DNA of 64,000 nt from Kitasatospora xanthocidica (lineage in GTDB: Bacteria; Actinomycetota; Actinomycetes; Streptomycetales; Streptomycetaceae). Shown here one piece after another: positions 1-6,214 of this stretch. A program made the translations under genes and the position numbers. Below the pieces are notes generated by a model. The model worked only from the letters and a program-made list of their open reading frames with translations. It searched no databases and was not told the origin of the DNA. The stretch spans positions 186,001 to 250,000 of the forward strand of contig NZ_BNBY01000003.1 of assembly GCF_014656195.1 (NCBI RefSeq), in the 5' to 3' direction. Numbering within the stretch: position 1 is the first letter of the stretch; each line of letters begins with the position of its first letter.

Positions 1-555
1 CCCCTCACCACGCTGCTGCTCGCCGCCGGCCTGACGGCCGCCCTCACGGCCGGCACCACGTCCACGTCGCACGCGGCGCAGGCGGCGGACGACGGCGTCC
101 GGCTGACCTTCGTGAAGAACCACGAGCACCCCGACCGCTCCACCCTCTCCCTGCGCGTCGACGGCCGGACCGTCGCCTCCTACCGGGCCGGGTCCGGCCT
201 GGGCGCGAGCGCCGAGGGCCGGGACAGCTGCCGGACCAACAAGGGCTGGCTGCCTGACGGCACCTACCGGATCGAGGGGCACGAGACCCACCGGGACCGC
301 GTCATCAAGGGCTTCGCCATCGCCCTCTCCGACAAGAAGTGCTCCGACGGCACCCTGCGGTCCGACCTGTTCATCCACAGCGAGATGAAGGCGGACGGCA
401 GCCAGGGCACCGCCAAGGAGCCCGAGTCCACCCGCTGGGACGGCGACCAGGACTACCGCTCGTACGGCTGCGTCAAGCTGCACCCCGACCACATCAAGGC
501 GCTGTTCGCCAAGATCGGCGACCGCTGGCCCACCACCCTGGAGGTCAGCGGCTGA
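1..555 (+). CDS. L,D-transpeptidase (YkuD-like) secreted protein, 5'-truncated by window
   Basis: The frame is open from the first base, so the start and part of the signal peptide lie outside the window. The visible N-terminus is a hydrophobic Leu/Ala stretch followed by Ala-rich residues, as in the end of a Sec signal peptide. The C-terminal half carries an FIHSE segment and then SYGCVKL, which matches the His...S-x-GC-x-R signature of YkuD L,D-transpeptidases; the last residue is Lys instead of the usual Arg. Such enzymes make 3-3 crosslinks in peptidoglycan outside the membrane. The domain is short, about 145 residues, and no LysM or Ig-like domain is visible. The catalytic Cys is present. 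A strong hairpin follows 19 bp after the stop codon. Confidence 0.75.
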   Translation, partial: PLTTLLLAAGLTAALTAGTTSTSHAAQAADDGVRLTFVKNHEHPDRSTLSLRVDGRTVASYRAGSGLGASAEGRDSCRTNKGWLPDGTYRIEGHETHRDRVIKGFAIALSDKKCSDGTLRSDLFIHSEMKADGSQGTAKEPESTRWDGDQDYRSYGCVKLHPDHIKALFAKIGDRWPTTLEVSG

Positions 556-573
556 CCCACCGGATGCCCCCTC

Positions 574-605
574 GGCAGGCGCGCGGCACACGGCGCGCGC
601 CTGCC
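574..605 (+). terminator. Hairpin terminator after the L,D-transpeptidase gene
   Basis: A perfect 12-bp stem (574-585 pairing with 594-605, GGCAGGCGCGCG on the left arm) closes an 8-nt loop, just after the stop codon at 555. There is no U-tract, which is usual for high-GC actinobacterial terminators. Confidence 0.7.
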
Positions 606-695
606 CCGCACGCTCGCAACGGGTGGGCGCGAGGCCCACCGGCACCGGCGCCGCCCGTCCGCCACCCGCTCGGCGCGATTGTCAGAGCGCCTGGT

Positions 696-701
696 TAGGG
701 T
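696..701 (+). promoter_or_regulatory. -10 box of a probable leaderless promoter
   Basis: TAGGGT lies exactly 7 nt before the ATG at 709. With transcription starting about 7 nt after the -10 box, the mRNA would begin at or next to the start codon, and no ribosome binding site is visible. No convincing -35 box is seen. Confidence 0.45.
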
Positions 702-708
702 GCCCGCC

Positions 709-2082
709 ATGGACAAGCACCTGCCGGTCGACGAACTCTCCGGTGCCTGGAACGACACCCGGTCGGCCCGCGATGCGCTCGTCGAGCAGGGGAAGGAAAT
801 CGTCGCGGCGGTGCTGGAGCTGCTCTGCGACGAGCGGTCACCGGTCGACTGGGCCGTCTCGGCGGACGTCCTGTGCCGGATCGGGGAGCCCGCTCTCCTG
901 CCCTTGGCGCAGGCCTCCGCGGCGGCGGACTCGCCCGAGGTCGCCCGGAGGACCGGGTGGGCGCTGGGGAGATTGGAGGTGGCCGACCACGCGGTCTACG
1001 TACCACTGCTGGACCACCCGCACCCCCGGGTCCGAAGCGACGCGCTCTTCGCCTTCCAGACCCAGGGAAAGGCCGCGGCGAGGTTCGTCGACCGGATCGT
1101 TCCGACGCTGGGAGACCCGGACCACGAGGTCCGGCAGCGAGCCGTCTGGGCCTTCAAAGCGATCGGCCCCGCAGCCGGCCCCAGCCTGCAGCAGGTGCGT
1201 TCCCGTCCCGCCCCGGCGCCCAGGGTGCGGGCCGGCGCGCTGGAGGCCCTCGCCGCCATCGGCGGGCCAGCCTTCCTCGATCACCGGGACCGCGACATCT
1301 GGGACCGGCTGACCAGGATCACGCTGCTGACCGAGGTCCCGCAGGCCATGCACCTGTGCGGAAGCTGGTACGCGGTGCCGACCGCCGACCAAGACGCGGT
1401 CCTCGACGCCTTCGACCTCACCGGAGCCCACCCCGTCACCTTCCGAACCGGCGCGGCGGCCTGGAACCAGGACCGCCACAGCTGGGACCGGAACCAGCCC
1501 CACCGTGCCTGCTCACGCGTCTTCGTCAGCCCCGCCCTGAACGGATGGACCCTGGTCTTCGGCGACACCTCCGAGGACACCCACAGCGTCCGTGACGCGG
1601 ACGGCCACGACCGGGCGCGCGAAGACGTCGTGCGGAAGCGGTGCACAGACCTCAGCCACCGGTTCGGCTCAGCCCAGTGGTACGGGATGAGCTGTGGCGA
1701 CGGGTGGACCGCCTGGTGCATCGCCGAGGAAGGACGAGTGGTGCGCCACTACGACGCCTACACCGCCGAGGAGAACGGGGACGACGGCACCGCCGGACAC
1801 CCGGCCGAGTCCGGCTACCTCCTGCCCCACCAGAACGGATTCCCCGACGACGCCTTCGAAGGCGTGAACGCCTCCGACTCCGAAGCGTTCCACGCCCGGT
1901 ACCTCCAGGTGAAGGAGGAGCTCCGCATTCCCGACACCTGCTACGCCACCGACATCGCCGCCCGGCTCTCCATCGACCCCGCCAACCCGGGGCCGGCACC
2001 CGGGATCGAGGGCCACGGAGTCCTCGCCCTCACCGCCTGCGGCCGAGAACACGGCCACCCAGCCGGTGCACTTCCGATGTGA
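709..2082 (+). CDS. HEAT-repeat protein with uncharacterised C-terminal domain
   Basis: 457 residues. Residues about 25-190 form helical repeats of the HEAT/PBS-lyase type; recurring patterns include hydrophobic-LLxHPHPRVRSDALFAF and LGDPDHEVRQRAVWAFKAIGP, which suggest a protein-protein interaction scaffold. The C-terminal half (about 230-457) contains NGWTLVFGD and SCGDGWTAWCIAEEGRVVRHYD, resembling a globular domain repeated in Streptomyces hypothetical proteins that I cannot name. No signal peptide or membrane segment is visible, so it is probably cytosolic. The ATG at 709 is preferred over a TTG at 679 because a TAGGGT -10 box sits 7 nt upstream, fitting leaderless translation. Function is unknown. 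Confidence 0.75.
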   Translation: MDKHLPVDELSGAWNDTRSARDALVEQGKEIVAAVLELLCDERSPVDWAVSADVLCRIGEPALLPLAQASAAADSPEVARRTGWALGRLEVADHAVYVPLLDHPHPRVRSDALFAFQTQGKAAARFVDRIVPTLGDPDHEVRQRAVWAFKAIGPAAGPSLQQVRSRPAPAPRVRAGALEALAAIGGPAFLDHRDRDIWDRLTRITLLTEVPQAMHLCGSWYAVPTADQDAVLDAFDLTGAHPVTFRTGAAAWNQDRHSWDRNQPHRACSRVFVSPALNGWTLVFGDTSEDTHSVRDADGHDRAREDVVRKRCTDLSHRFGSAQWYGMSCGDGWTAWCIAEEGRVVRHYDAYTAEENGDDGTAGHPAESGYLLPHQNGFPDDAFEGVNASDSEAFHARYLQVKEELRIPDTCYATDIAARLSIDPANPGPAPGIEGHGVLALTACGREHGHPAGALPM

Positions 2083-2255
2083 CCCTTTCCCCGAGGGCGG
2101 CACCAGTTGTGAACAGCCCGGCACGACACGGCATCCGGCTCGGGCACCACACTTCGTGCAGGTTCCGGCCCCGGGCGCCACCTCGGGGACCGTACCCGAG
2201 CGGGTCGCCTGCGGCGGCTTCGGCGGGCGGCCCGAACGGATCCATCGACCGCTAA

Positions 2256-2269
2256 TTGAACATGTTCAA
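2256..2269. promoter_or_regulatory. Perfect 14-bp palindrome, operator-like
   Basis: TTGAACATGTTCAA is fully self-complementary and lies in an AT-richer stretch 57 bp before the lipoprotein start at 2327. It has the GAAC/GTTC halves of a Cheo-type SOS box but only 2 bp between them instead of 4, so it is unlikely to be a LexA site. A dimeric repressor operator is the simplest reading. Confidence 0.4.
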
Positions 2270-2326
2270 GAGATCTGGCAGGGTAGCGGCCGAGACAGTC
2301 GAACCGACGAGTGGGGCACGGAGCCG

Positions 2327-2887
2327 ATGCGAGACTTCCCAGCCGAAGCCGACAAGGCCGGGCAGCCGGCAGGGCGGGCAGGCGGCAGGACGCGGCGCGC
2401 GGCCCACCGGCTCAACAGGCCCTTCGGGCGGGTTGCGGCAGCCCTCGGACTGCTGGCCCTCGGATGCACCTCGTGCGCGGGCGCCGGCGGCGAGGCAACC
2501 GTGATCCAACAGGCCGACCTGGTCGGCGACTGGGGCAATACGGCCGGCGCCAGAGTACACATGGCCGCCGACCACAGCTTGACGGCGAGCGGGATCAACC
2601 ATGCCGTGCCCGACTACAGGTGCCCGTCGAGCATGACGGCCGGCAGGTGGCGGTTCTACGTGCGGGACGCCGCCTCGCCGCGGACCCTCACAGCCTCGGA
2701 CTCCGCGACCGAGGGCGACTGGTTCACGGTGTCGGACGGCACCGCCGCTTCAACCGGGGGGCTGTGCGACCTCGAAGCCCAGGTCCAGCGGGACGGCCAA
2801 GGCTTCGACATCTGTCTCGTCACAGACCCTGACCAGACCTGCACCACCGAAGAACTCCTCCGCAAGGCCTCGCCGCCACCACAGTGA
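2327..2887 (+). CDS. Putative lipoprotein, unknown function
   Basis: 186 residues. The N-terminus has charged residues (RTRRAAHRLNR), a hydrophobic core (VAAALGLLALGC) and a lipobox-like LALGC, so the mature protein is predicted to be lipid-anchored on the outer face of the membrane. The mature part contains DLVGDWGN, which resembles the start of a lipocalin-like or META-like small beta-barrel ('xLxGxW') found in many Streptomyces lipoproteins, and four further cysteines. The ATG at 2327 is chosen because it gives the shortest N-region before the lipobox and has a GGAG four bases upstream. The gene is monocistronic and preceded by a 14-bp palindrome. No specific function can be assigned. Confidence 0.6.
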   Translation: MRDFPAEADKAGQPAGRAGGRTRRAAHRLNRPFGRVAAALGLLALGCTSCAGAGGEATVIQQADLVGDWGNTAGARVHMAADHSLTASGINHAVPDYRCPSSMTAGRWRFYVRDAASPRTLTASDSATEGDWFTVSDGTAASTGGLCDLEAQVQRDGQGFDICLVTDPDQTCTTEELLRKASPPPQ

Positions 2888-2927
2888 CCACCCCGCGCCC
2901 CCGCGCGGGTCTCCCGTCGTGACCCCG

Positions 2928-2957
2928 TTCAATGGAGGGTCGCTGACCTGCTAATAT
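2928..2957 (+). promoter_or_regulatory. Candidate promoter reading into the structured intergenic region
   Basis: TTCAAT (2928-2933), an 18-bp spacer and TAATAT (2952-2957) form a plausible vegetative promoter in an unusually AT-rich patch. Transcription would start near 2964, about 335 bp before the hydrolase gene at 3300. Confidence 0.35.
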
Positions 2958-2963
2958 TCTTCC

Positions 2964-3109
2964 TGTCGCGAGGGAGAGTGATTCCTCGTCAGGCGTCAGC
3001 GGTGCTACCAGAGCACGTCCTACTTTCAGTAGGAAGAGTCCGTGCAACCCGGACCTGGCGCTCCAGCATCGGACGGGGTCCGGTACCTGATCAGGTACCG
3101 GACCCCGTC
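2964..3109 (+). ncRNA. Candidate structured RNA / attenuated leader
   Basis: This lies inside a 412-bp stretch without a convincing gene. Downstream of a candidate promoter are several helices. GCACG (3013-3017) can pair with CGTGC (3041-3045) around an inner hairpin TCCTAC-TTTCA-GTAGGA (3018-3034). GTCCG (3038-3042) can alternatively pair with CGGAC (3050-3054), and the two options exclude each other. A 38-bp perfect palindrome ends the element. This could be a small RNA with a terminator or a switch upstream of the secreted hydrolase. I do not recognise it as a known riboswitch class. Confidence 0.25.
3072..3109. repeat. 38-bp perfect palindrome
   Basis: The sequence from 3072 to 3109 equals its own reverse complement, centred between 3090 and 3091 on TGATCA, with arms beginning GACGGGGTCCGGTACC. 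As RNA it would form a very stable hairpin, with only the central few bases as loop, so it may act as a bidirectional terminator. As DNA it could extrude as a cruciform or serve as a protein site. Confidence 0.85.
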
Positions 3110-3286
3110 TGCGTTCGCGCGCCGTCCGCGGGCGGGCTCGGTGTTCGGCCCATGGGCCGCGGAGCGTGCACAGCCGGACGCCGGCCCAACTCGCCTCCGC
3201 CCGGGGGGATTCCCTGGTTCCGGGGTGGGGCTGGCCACACCCCCGGCCGGGGGGACGGTCGGATGTCGCGGTGGCGGACGGCTCCG

Positions 3287-3292
3287 TAGTGT
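3287..3292 (+). promoter_or_regulatory. -10 box of a probable leaderless promoter
   Basis: TAGTGT ends exactly 7 nt before the ATG at 3300, the same geometry as at 696-701 and 54884-54889. No Shine-Dalgarno sequence is seen before this start. Confidence 0.45.
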
Positions 3293-3299
3293 CGTCGTC

Positions 3300-4562
3300 A
3301 TGACCCACACCACGACCCGCACCCTCGTCCGACAGGCCGTACGGCGCAGGCGAGTACGCCACTCCCTGGCCGCCGTGACCGCCGCCGTCCTCGCCGCCCT
3401 TGCCGCCGCCCCGGCGGTCGCGGCGTCCGAACCCCGCCCGGCCCAGCAGAACTTGGGGCGCGGGGCCCTTCTCGGTCTCACTCCCGTCGCCGACCTGAGC
3501 CAGGCCGAGGTCGCCGCGTTCCTCAAGGGCGCCGACATCGACCCGGCGACCGTGCGCCACGGTGTGCGCGGCTACCGCCTCACATACCGGACCGTGACGC
3601 CTCAGGGCGAACCGACCACTGCCACCGGCCTGTTGGTGCTCCCCAAGGGTGGTGAGCGCCGGCTCGACCTGGTGGCCGACACCCACGGCACGATGGTCCA
3701 CCGCGACTACGCGCCGTCCGTCGCCAAGGACTTCGGGCTGTACGCGCCCTATCTGCACGCCGCCGCGGGCCGCGCCGTCGCCGCACCCGACTACCTCGGG
3801 CTCGGCAAGGGCCCCGGCCTCCACCCGTACATGGACACCGCTTCCGCCGTCTCCGCCTCGCTCGACATGCTGCGGGCCTCCCGGACCGCCGCGCGTACGC
3901 TTGACAGGCCGCTCACCGGAGACGTGTACGGCACCGGGTTCTCGCAGGGCGGCCAGGTCGCCATGGCGCTGGGCCGCGAGCTGGCGCGGGGCGCGGACCG
4001 GCACTTCCGGCTGCGGGCGCTCGCGCCGGTCGCCGGACCGTACGACTTGCAGGGCGCCGAGATCCCCGCCCTGTTCGACGGCCGCGTCAACGACATCAGC
4101 GGTGTCTTCTACATGTCGTACTTCCTCACCGCGCAGAACCGGCTGCACCCCGTCTACGACAACCCGGCCGAGGCCTTCCGGCAGCCGTACGCGGGGTACG
4201 TGGAGGGACTCTTCGACACCCGGCACACCGAGGAGGACATCGTCACGAAGCTGCCCGGCTCGGTGAGGGAACTGCTGACCGACGGCTTCTACGAGCGGCT
4301 GCGGCACCCGGACGGCGGCCTGCTGGCCGCGCTCAAGGCGCAGGACGGGACCTGCGACTGGAAGCCCGACGTGCCCGTACGGCTGCACAGCGCGGCCGGC
4401 GACACGGACGTGCCGATCGCCAACTCCGTCAGCTGCGCGGCCGATCTGTCCCGCAACGGTGTGACGGCCCCCGTGGTCGACCACGGAAAGGCCGACCACA
4501 ACGGGTCTTTCAAGCTGGCGGGGCCCCAGATCGTGCGCTGGTTCGACACCCTTGCGCGCTAG
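3300..4562 (+). CDS. Secreted alpha/beta hydrolase (lipase/esterase-like)
   Basis: 420 residues. The N-terminus is a Sec/Tat-like signal: an Arg-rich n-region (RQAVRRRRVRHS), an Ala/Leu/Val core and an AVAA cleavage-type end near residue 42. The catalytic Ser is in GFSQG (residues 213-217), preceded by a beta strand (GDVYGTGFSQGG). A DTDVPIANSV segment supplies the likely acid, and DHNGSF near the C-terminus the likely His. The fold and length fit the secreted lipase/prolyl-peptidase-like hydrolases of actinobacteria. Substrate is unknown. The ATG at 3300 is favoured by the TAGTGT box 7 nt upstream and because it starts directly at the signal peptide. Its stop codon overlaps that of the convergent marR gene within CTAG at 4559-4562. 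Confidence 0.8.
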   Translation: MTHTTTRTLVRQAVRRRRVRHSLAAVTAAVLAALAAAPAVAASEPRPAQQNLGRGALLGLTPVADLSQAEVAAFLKGADIDPATVRHGVRGYRLTYRTVTPQGEPTTATGLLVLPKGGERRLDLVADTHGTMVHRDYAPSVAKDFGLYAPYLHAAAGRAVAAPDYLGLGKGPGLHPYMDTASAVSASLDMLRASRTAARTLDRPLTGDVYGTGFSQGGQVAMALGRELARGADRHFRLRALAPVAGPYDLQGAEIPALFDGRVNDISGVFYMSYFLTAQNRLHPVYDNPAEAFRQPYAGYVEGLFDTRHTEEDIVTKLPGSVRELLTDGFYERLRHPDGGLLAALKAQDGTCDWKPDVPVRLHSAAGDTDVPIANSVSCAADLSRNGVTAPVVDHGKADHNGSFKLAGPQIVRWFDTLAR

Positions 4563-5050
4563 CCTCGATCCTGCACAGTCGCGGGGCGCGTCTGCTGGAC
4601 CAGGACGGTGGTGGCGCGTTCCAGGAGCTCGCAGAGTGCGGCGTGCTCGGTGGGCGTGAACGCGTCGGTGAGCGCGCGCTCAAGGATGATCACCTCCTGG
4701 TAGGCGCTGTCCAGCAGCGTCCGGCCCCCATCGGTGAGGGTGGCGATCTGCACCTTGGCGTGCACCGGGGACGTCTCGCGGCGGATCAGTTTCTTGGTCT
4801 CCATGTTGGTCAGCACGCTGCTCATGCTCTGCTGCGTCACCCCGCAGGAGCGGGCCAGCTGGGCGCCGGACAGGCCGCCTTCGCGGGAGAGGACCAGCAG
4901 CACGGTGTACTGCGTCATGGTCAGCCCGTAGGCGCGCAGTACTGCCTCGTGGTGCGCCATCAGCGCCTGCTCCGACCGCCTGATCCGGGTGCAGAGGTCG
5001 TTCTCGATCGGGGCTTCCACCGCGTACTCCCACTCCAATAACAGGTTCAT
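4559..5050 (-). CDS. MarR-family transcriptional regulator
   Basis: 163 residues with the MarR winged-helix core. The helix-turn-helix is seen as LSGAQLARSCGVTQQSMSSVLTNMETKKLI, followed by a wing with IRRETSPVHAKVQIATLTDGG, and long N- and C-terminal helices for dimerisation. MarR proteins usually repress a neighbouring gene and are released by a ligand or by oxidation; Cys residues in the HTH (SCGV) and near the C-terminus (ALCELLE) could matter for the latter. The gene is divergent from a quinone oxidoreductase, and the 75-bp gap carries a strong inverted repeat, so that gene is the likely target. The ATG is at 5050. The 3' end shares the CTAG at 4559-4562 with the convergent hydrolase. 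Confidence 0.85.
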   Translation of the reverse strand: MNLLLEWEYAVEAPIENDLCTRIRRSEQALMAHHEAVLRAYGLTMTQYTVLLVLSREGGLSGAQLARSCGVTQQSMSSVLTNMETKKLIRRETSPVHAKVQIATLTDGGRTLLDSAYQEVIILERALTDAFTPTEHAALCELLERATTVLVQQTRPATVQDRG

Positions 5051-5052
5051 GG

Positions 5053-5109
5053 GTTGACTCAGGAACCTTATATACCTACGCTTCTCAACTGTAAGGATAC
5101 TGAGTCAAC
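5053..5109. promoter_or_regulatory. Operator/promoter between marR and the oxidoreductase
   Basis: GTTGACTCAG (5053-5062) is repeated inverted as CTGAGTCAAC (5100-5109), with 37 bp between. The similarity extends through a second block (CCTTA) in each arm. The left arm contains the -35 box TTGACT (5054-5059), followed after 17 bp by TACGCT (5077-5082), a good promoter for the oxidoreductase. A regulator bound to both arms would cover this promoter, as expected for control by the divergent MarR protein. Confidence 0.6.
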
Positions 5110-5125
5110 GCAGGGGGCTGTCACC

Positions 5126-6073
5126 ATGAAAGCCGTCGTTCTCGACGCCGACGACCACTACCGGGTCGCCGAACTCGACGAGCCCGCTCCCGGCCCCGGC
5201 CAGGTGGCGATCCGTGTGGCCTACGCCGGGATCCAGTGGGGCGACACCATGGTCAGGGACGGCCACTTCGCCGTACCGCGTCCCTTCGTCCCGGGGTTCG
5301 AGGCGTCCGGGCACATCGTCGCGGTCGGCGCGGGTGTCGACGCACGCCGTGTCGGTGAGGCCGTCACCGCGCTGACCTCCTCGGGCGCCTACGCCGAGGT
5401 GGTCCTGGCGCCCGCCACACTCACCTTGGGCATCGGCGGCATGCCGCTGAGGACGGCCGCAGGTCTCGGGTGGGGCGCGCCGACCGCCTACGACCTGGTC
5501 AACACCGCCGCGCGCGTGCGGCCCGGCGAAAGCGTGCTGATCCACGCCGCCGCCGGCTCGGTCGGCACGCTCGCCGCCCAGTTCGCCCGACTGGCCGGAG
5601 CGGGCCGGATCGTCGGTGTGGTCGGCACCACCGAAAGGGCCGACTACGCCGCACAGTTCGGCTACGATCAGCTCCTGCTCCGCGAGGAGTTCCCGGCCGA
5701 GCTCGGTGACGGGAAGCCCGACGTCATCCTCGACCCGGTCGGCGGCTCGACCCGCACCGCCGGCCTCGAACAGCTCGCGGCACACGGCCGACTGGTGGCA
5801 TACGGCAACCTCGCCACGTACGAATCCGTCCTCGCCGACGCCAACGACCTCCTCATGCACGGCAAGTCACTCCTGACCTACAACAGCAACCTGCTCAGCC
5901 GGACCCACCCCGAGCGGCTCGCCGACAGTGCCCGCCGCGCACTCGGCCTCGTCGCCGAGGGCAAGGTCCGCGTGGACATCACCGCCGAGTACGCCCTCGG
6001 GGACCTGGCCCTGGCCGTGCGACGCCTCGCCGAAGGCAGCACCCACGGCAAGAGCGTCCTCCGCGTCGCCTGA
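5126..6073 (+). CDS. Quinone oxidoreductase-like (MDR superfamily) NADPH oxidoreductase
   Basis: 315 residues, the usual length for zinc-free medium-chain reductases (quinone oxidoreductase, enoyl reductase). An N-terminal GroES-like domain (GPGQVAIRVAYAGIQWGDTMVRDG, then PRPFVPGFEASGHIVAVGAGV) is followed by a Rossmann domain with VLIHAAAGSVGTLAAQFARLAG, whose AAAGSVG is the NADPH-binding glycine motif. The catalytic-zinc cysteine is absent. The enzyme probably reduces quinones or enals with NADPH in the cytosol. The ATG at 5126 has GGGGG upstream and starts at the conserved MKAVV. It sits behind a TTGACT-17-TACGCT promoter flanked by the inverted repeat of the divergent MarR regulator, suggesting induction by a toxic aromatic or electrophile. 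Confidence 0.85.
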   Translation: MKAVVLDADDHYRVAELDEPAPGPGQVAIRVAYAGIQWGDTMVRDGHFAVPRPFVPGFEASGHIVAVGAGVDARRVGEAVTALTSSGAYAEVVLAPATLTLGIGGMPLRTAAGLGWGAPTAYDLVNTAARVRPGESVLIHAAAGSVGTLAAQFARLAGAGRIVGVVGTTERADYAAQFGYDQLLLREEFPAELGDGKPDVILDPVGGSTRTAGLEQLAAHGRLVAYGNLATYESVLADANDLLMHGKSLLTYNSNLLSRTHPERLADSARRALGLVAEGKVRVDITAEYALGDLALAVRRLAEGSTHGKSVLRVA

Positions 6074-6119
6074 CCACACGCGGGAAGCGCCGGCCACGAG
6101 GCGACCACCGCGAGGAGCG

Positions 6120-6187
6120 CGCCCGCTTCCGCGGCGAGAACGGGCCTGCCGCCCTGGCGCAGGCCCTTCTCGCCGCGGAAGCGGGCG
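6120..6187. terminator. Long bidirectional terminator
   Basis: Arms 6120-6149 and 6159-6187 pair over 29 bp with only one bulged C, around a 9-nt loop. The element sits between two convergent genes (oxidoreductase ending at 6073, DUF4132 gene ending at 6215) and can terminate both. Confidence 0.85.
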
Positions 6188-6214
6188 ACCCGGCGGACGT
6201 GTGCGGTCACACCA

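Noticed and set aside
2256..2269. SOS (LexA) box
   Set aside because: The GAAC and GTTC halves are 2 bp apart; the Cheo-type box needs 4 bp. Kept only as a generic palindrome.
3013..3054. tRNA or known riboswitch
   Set aside because: The pairing does not form a cloverleaf, and I do not see the conserved cores of common riboswitch classes.
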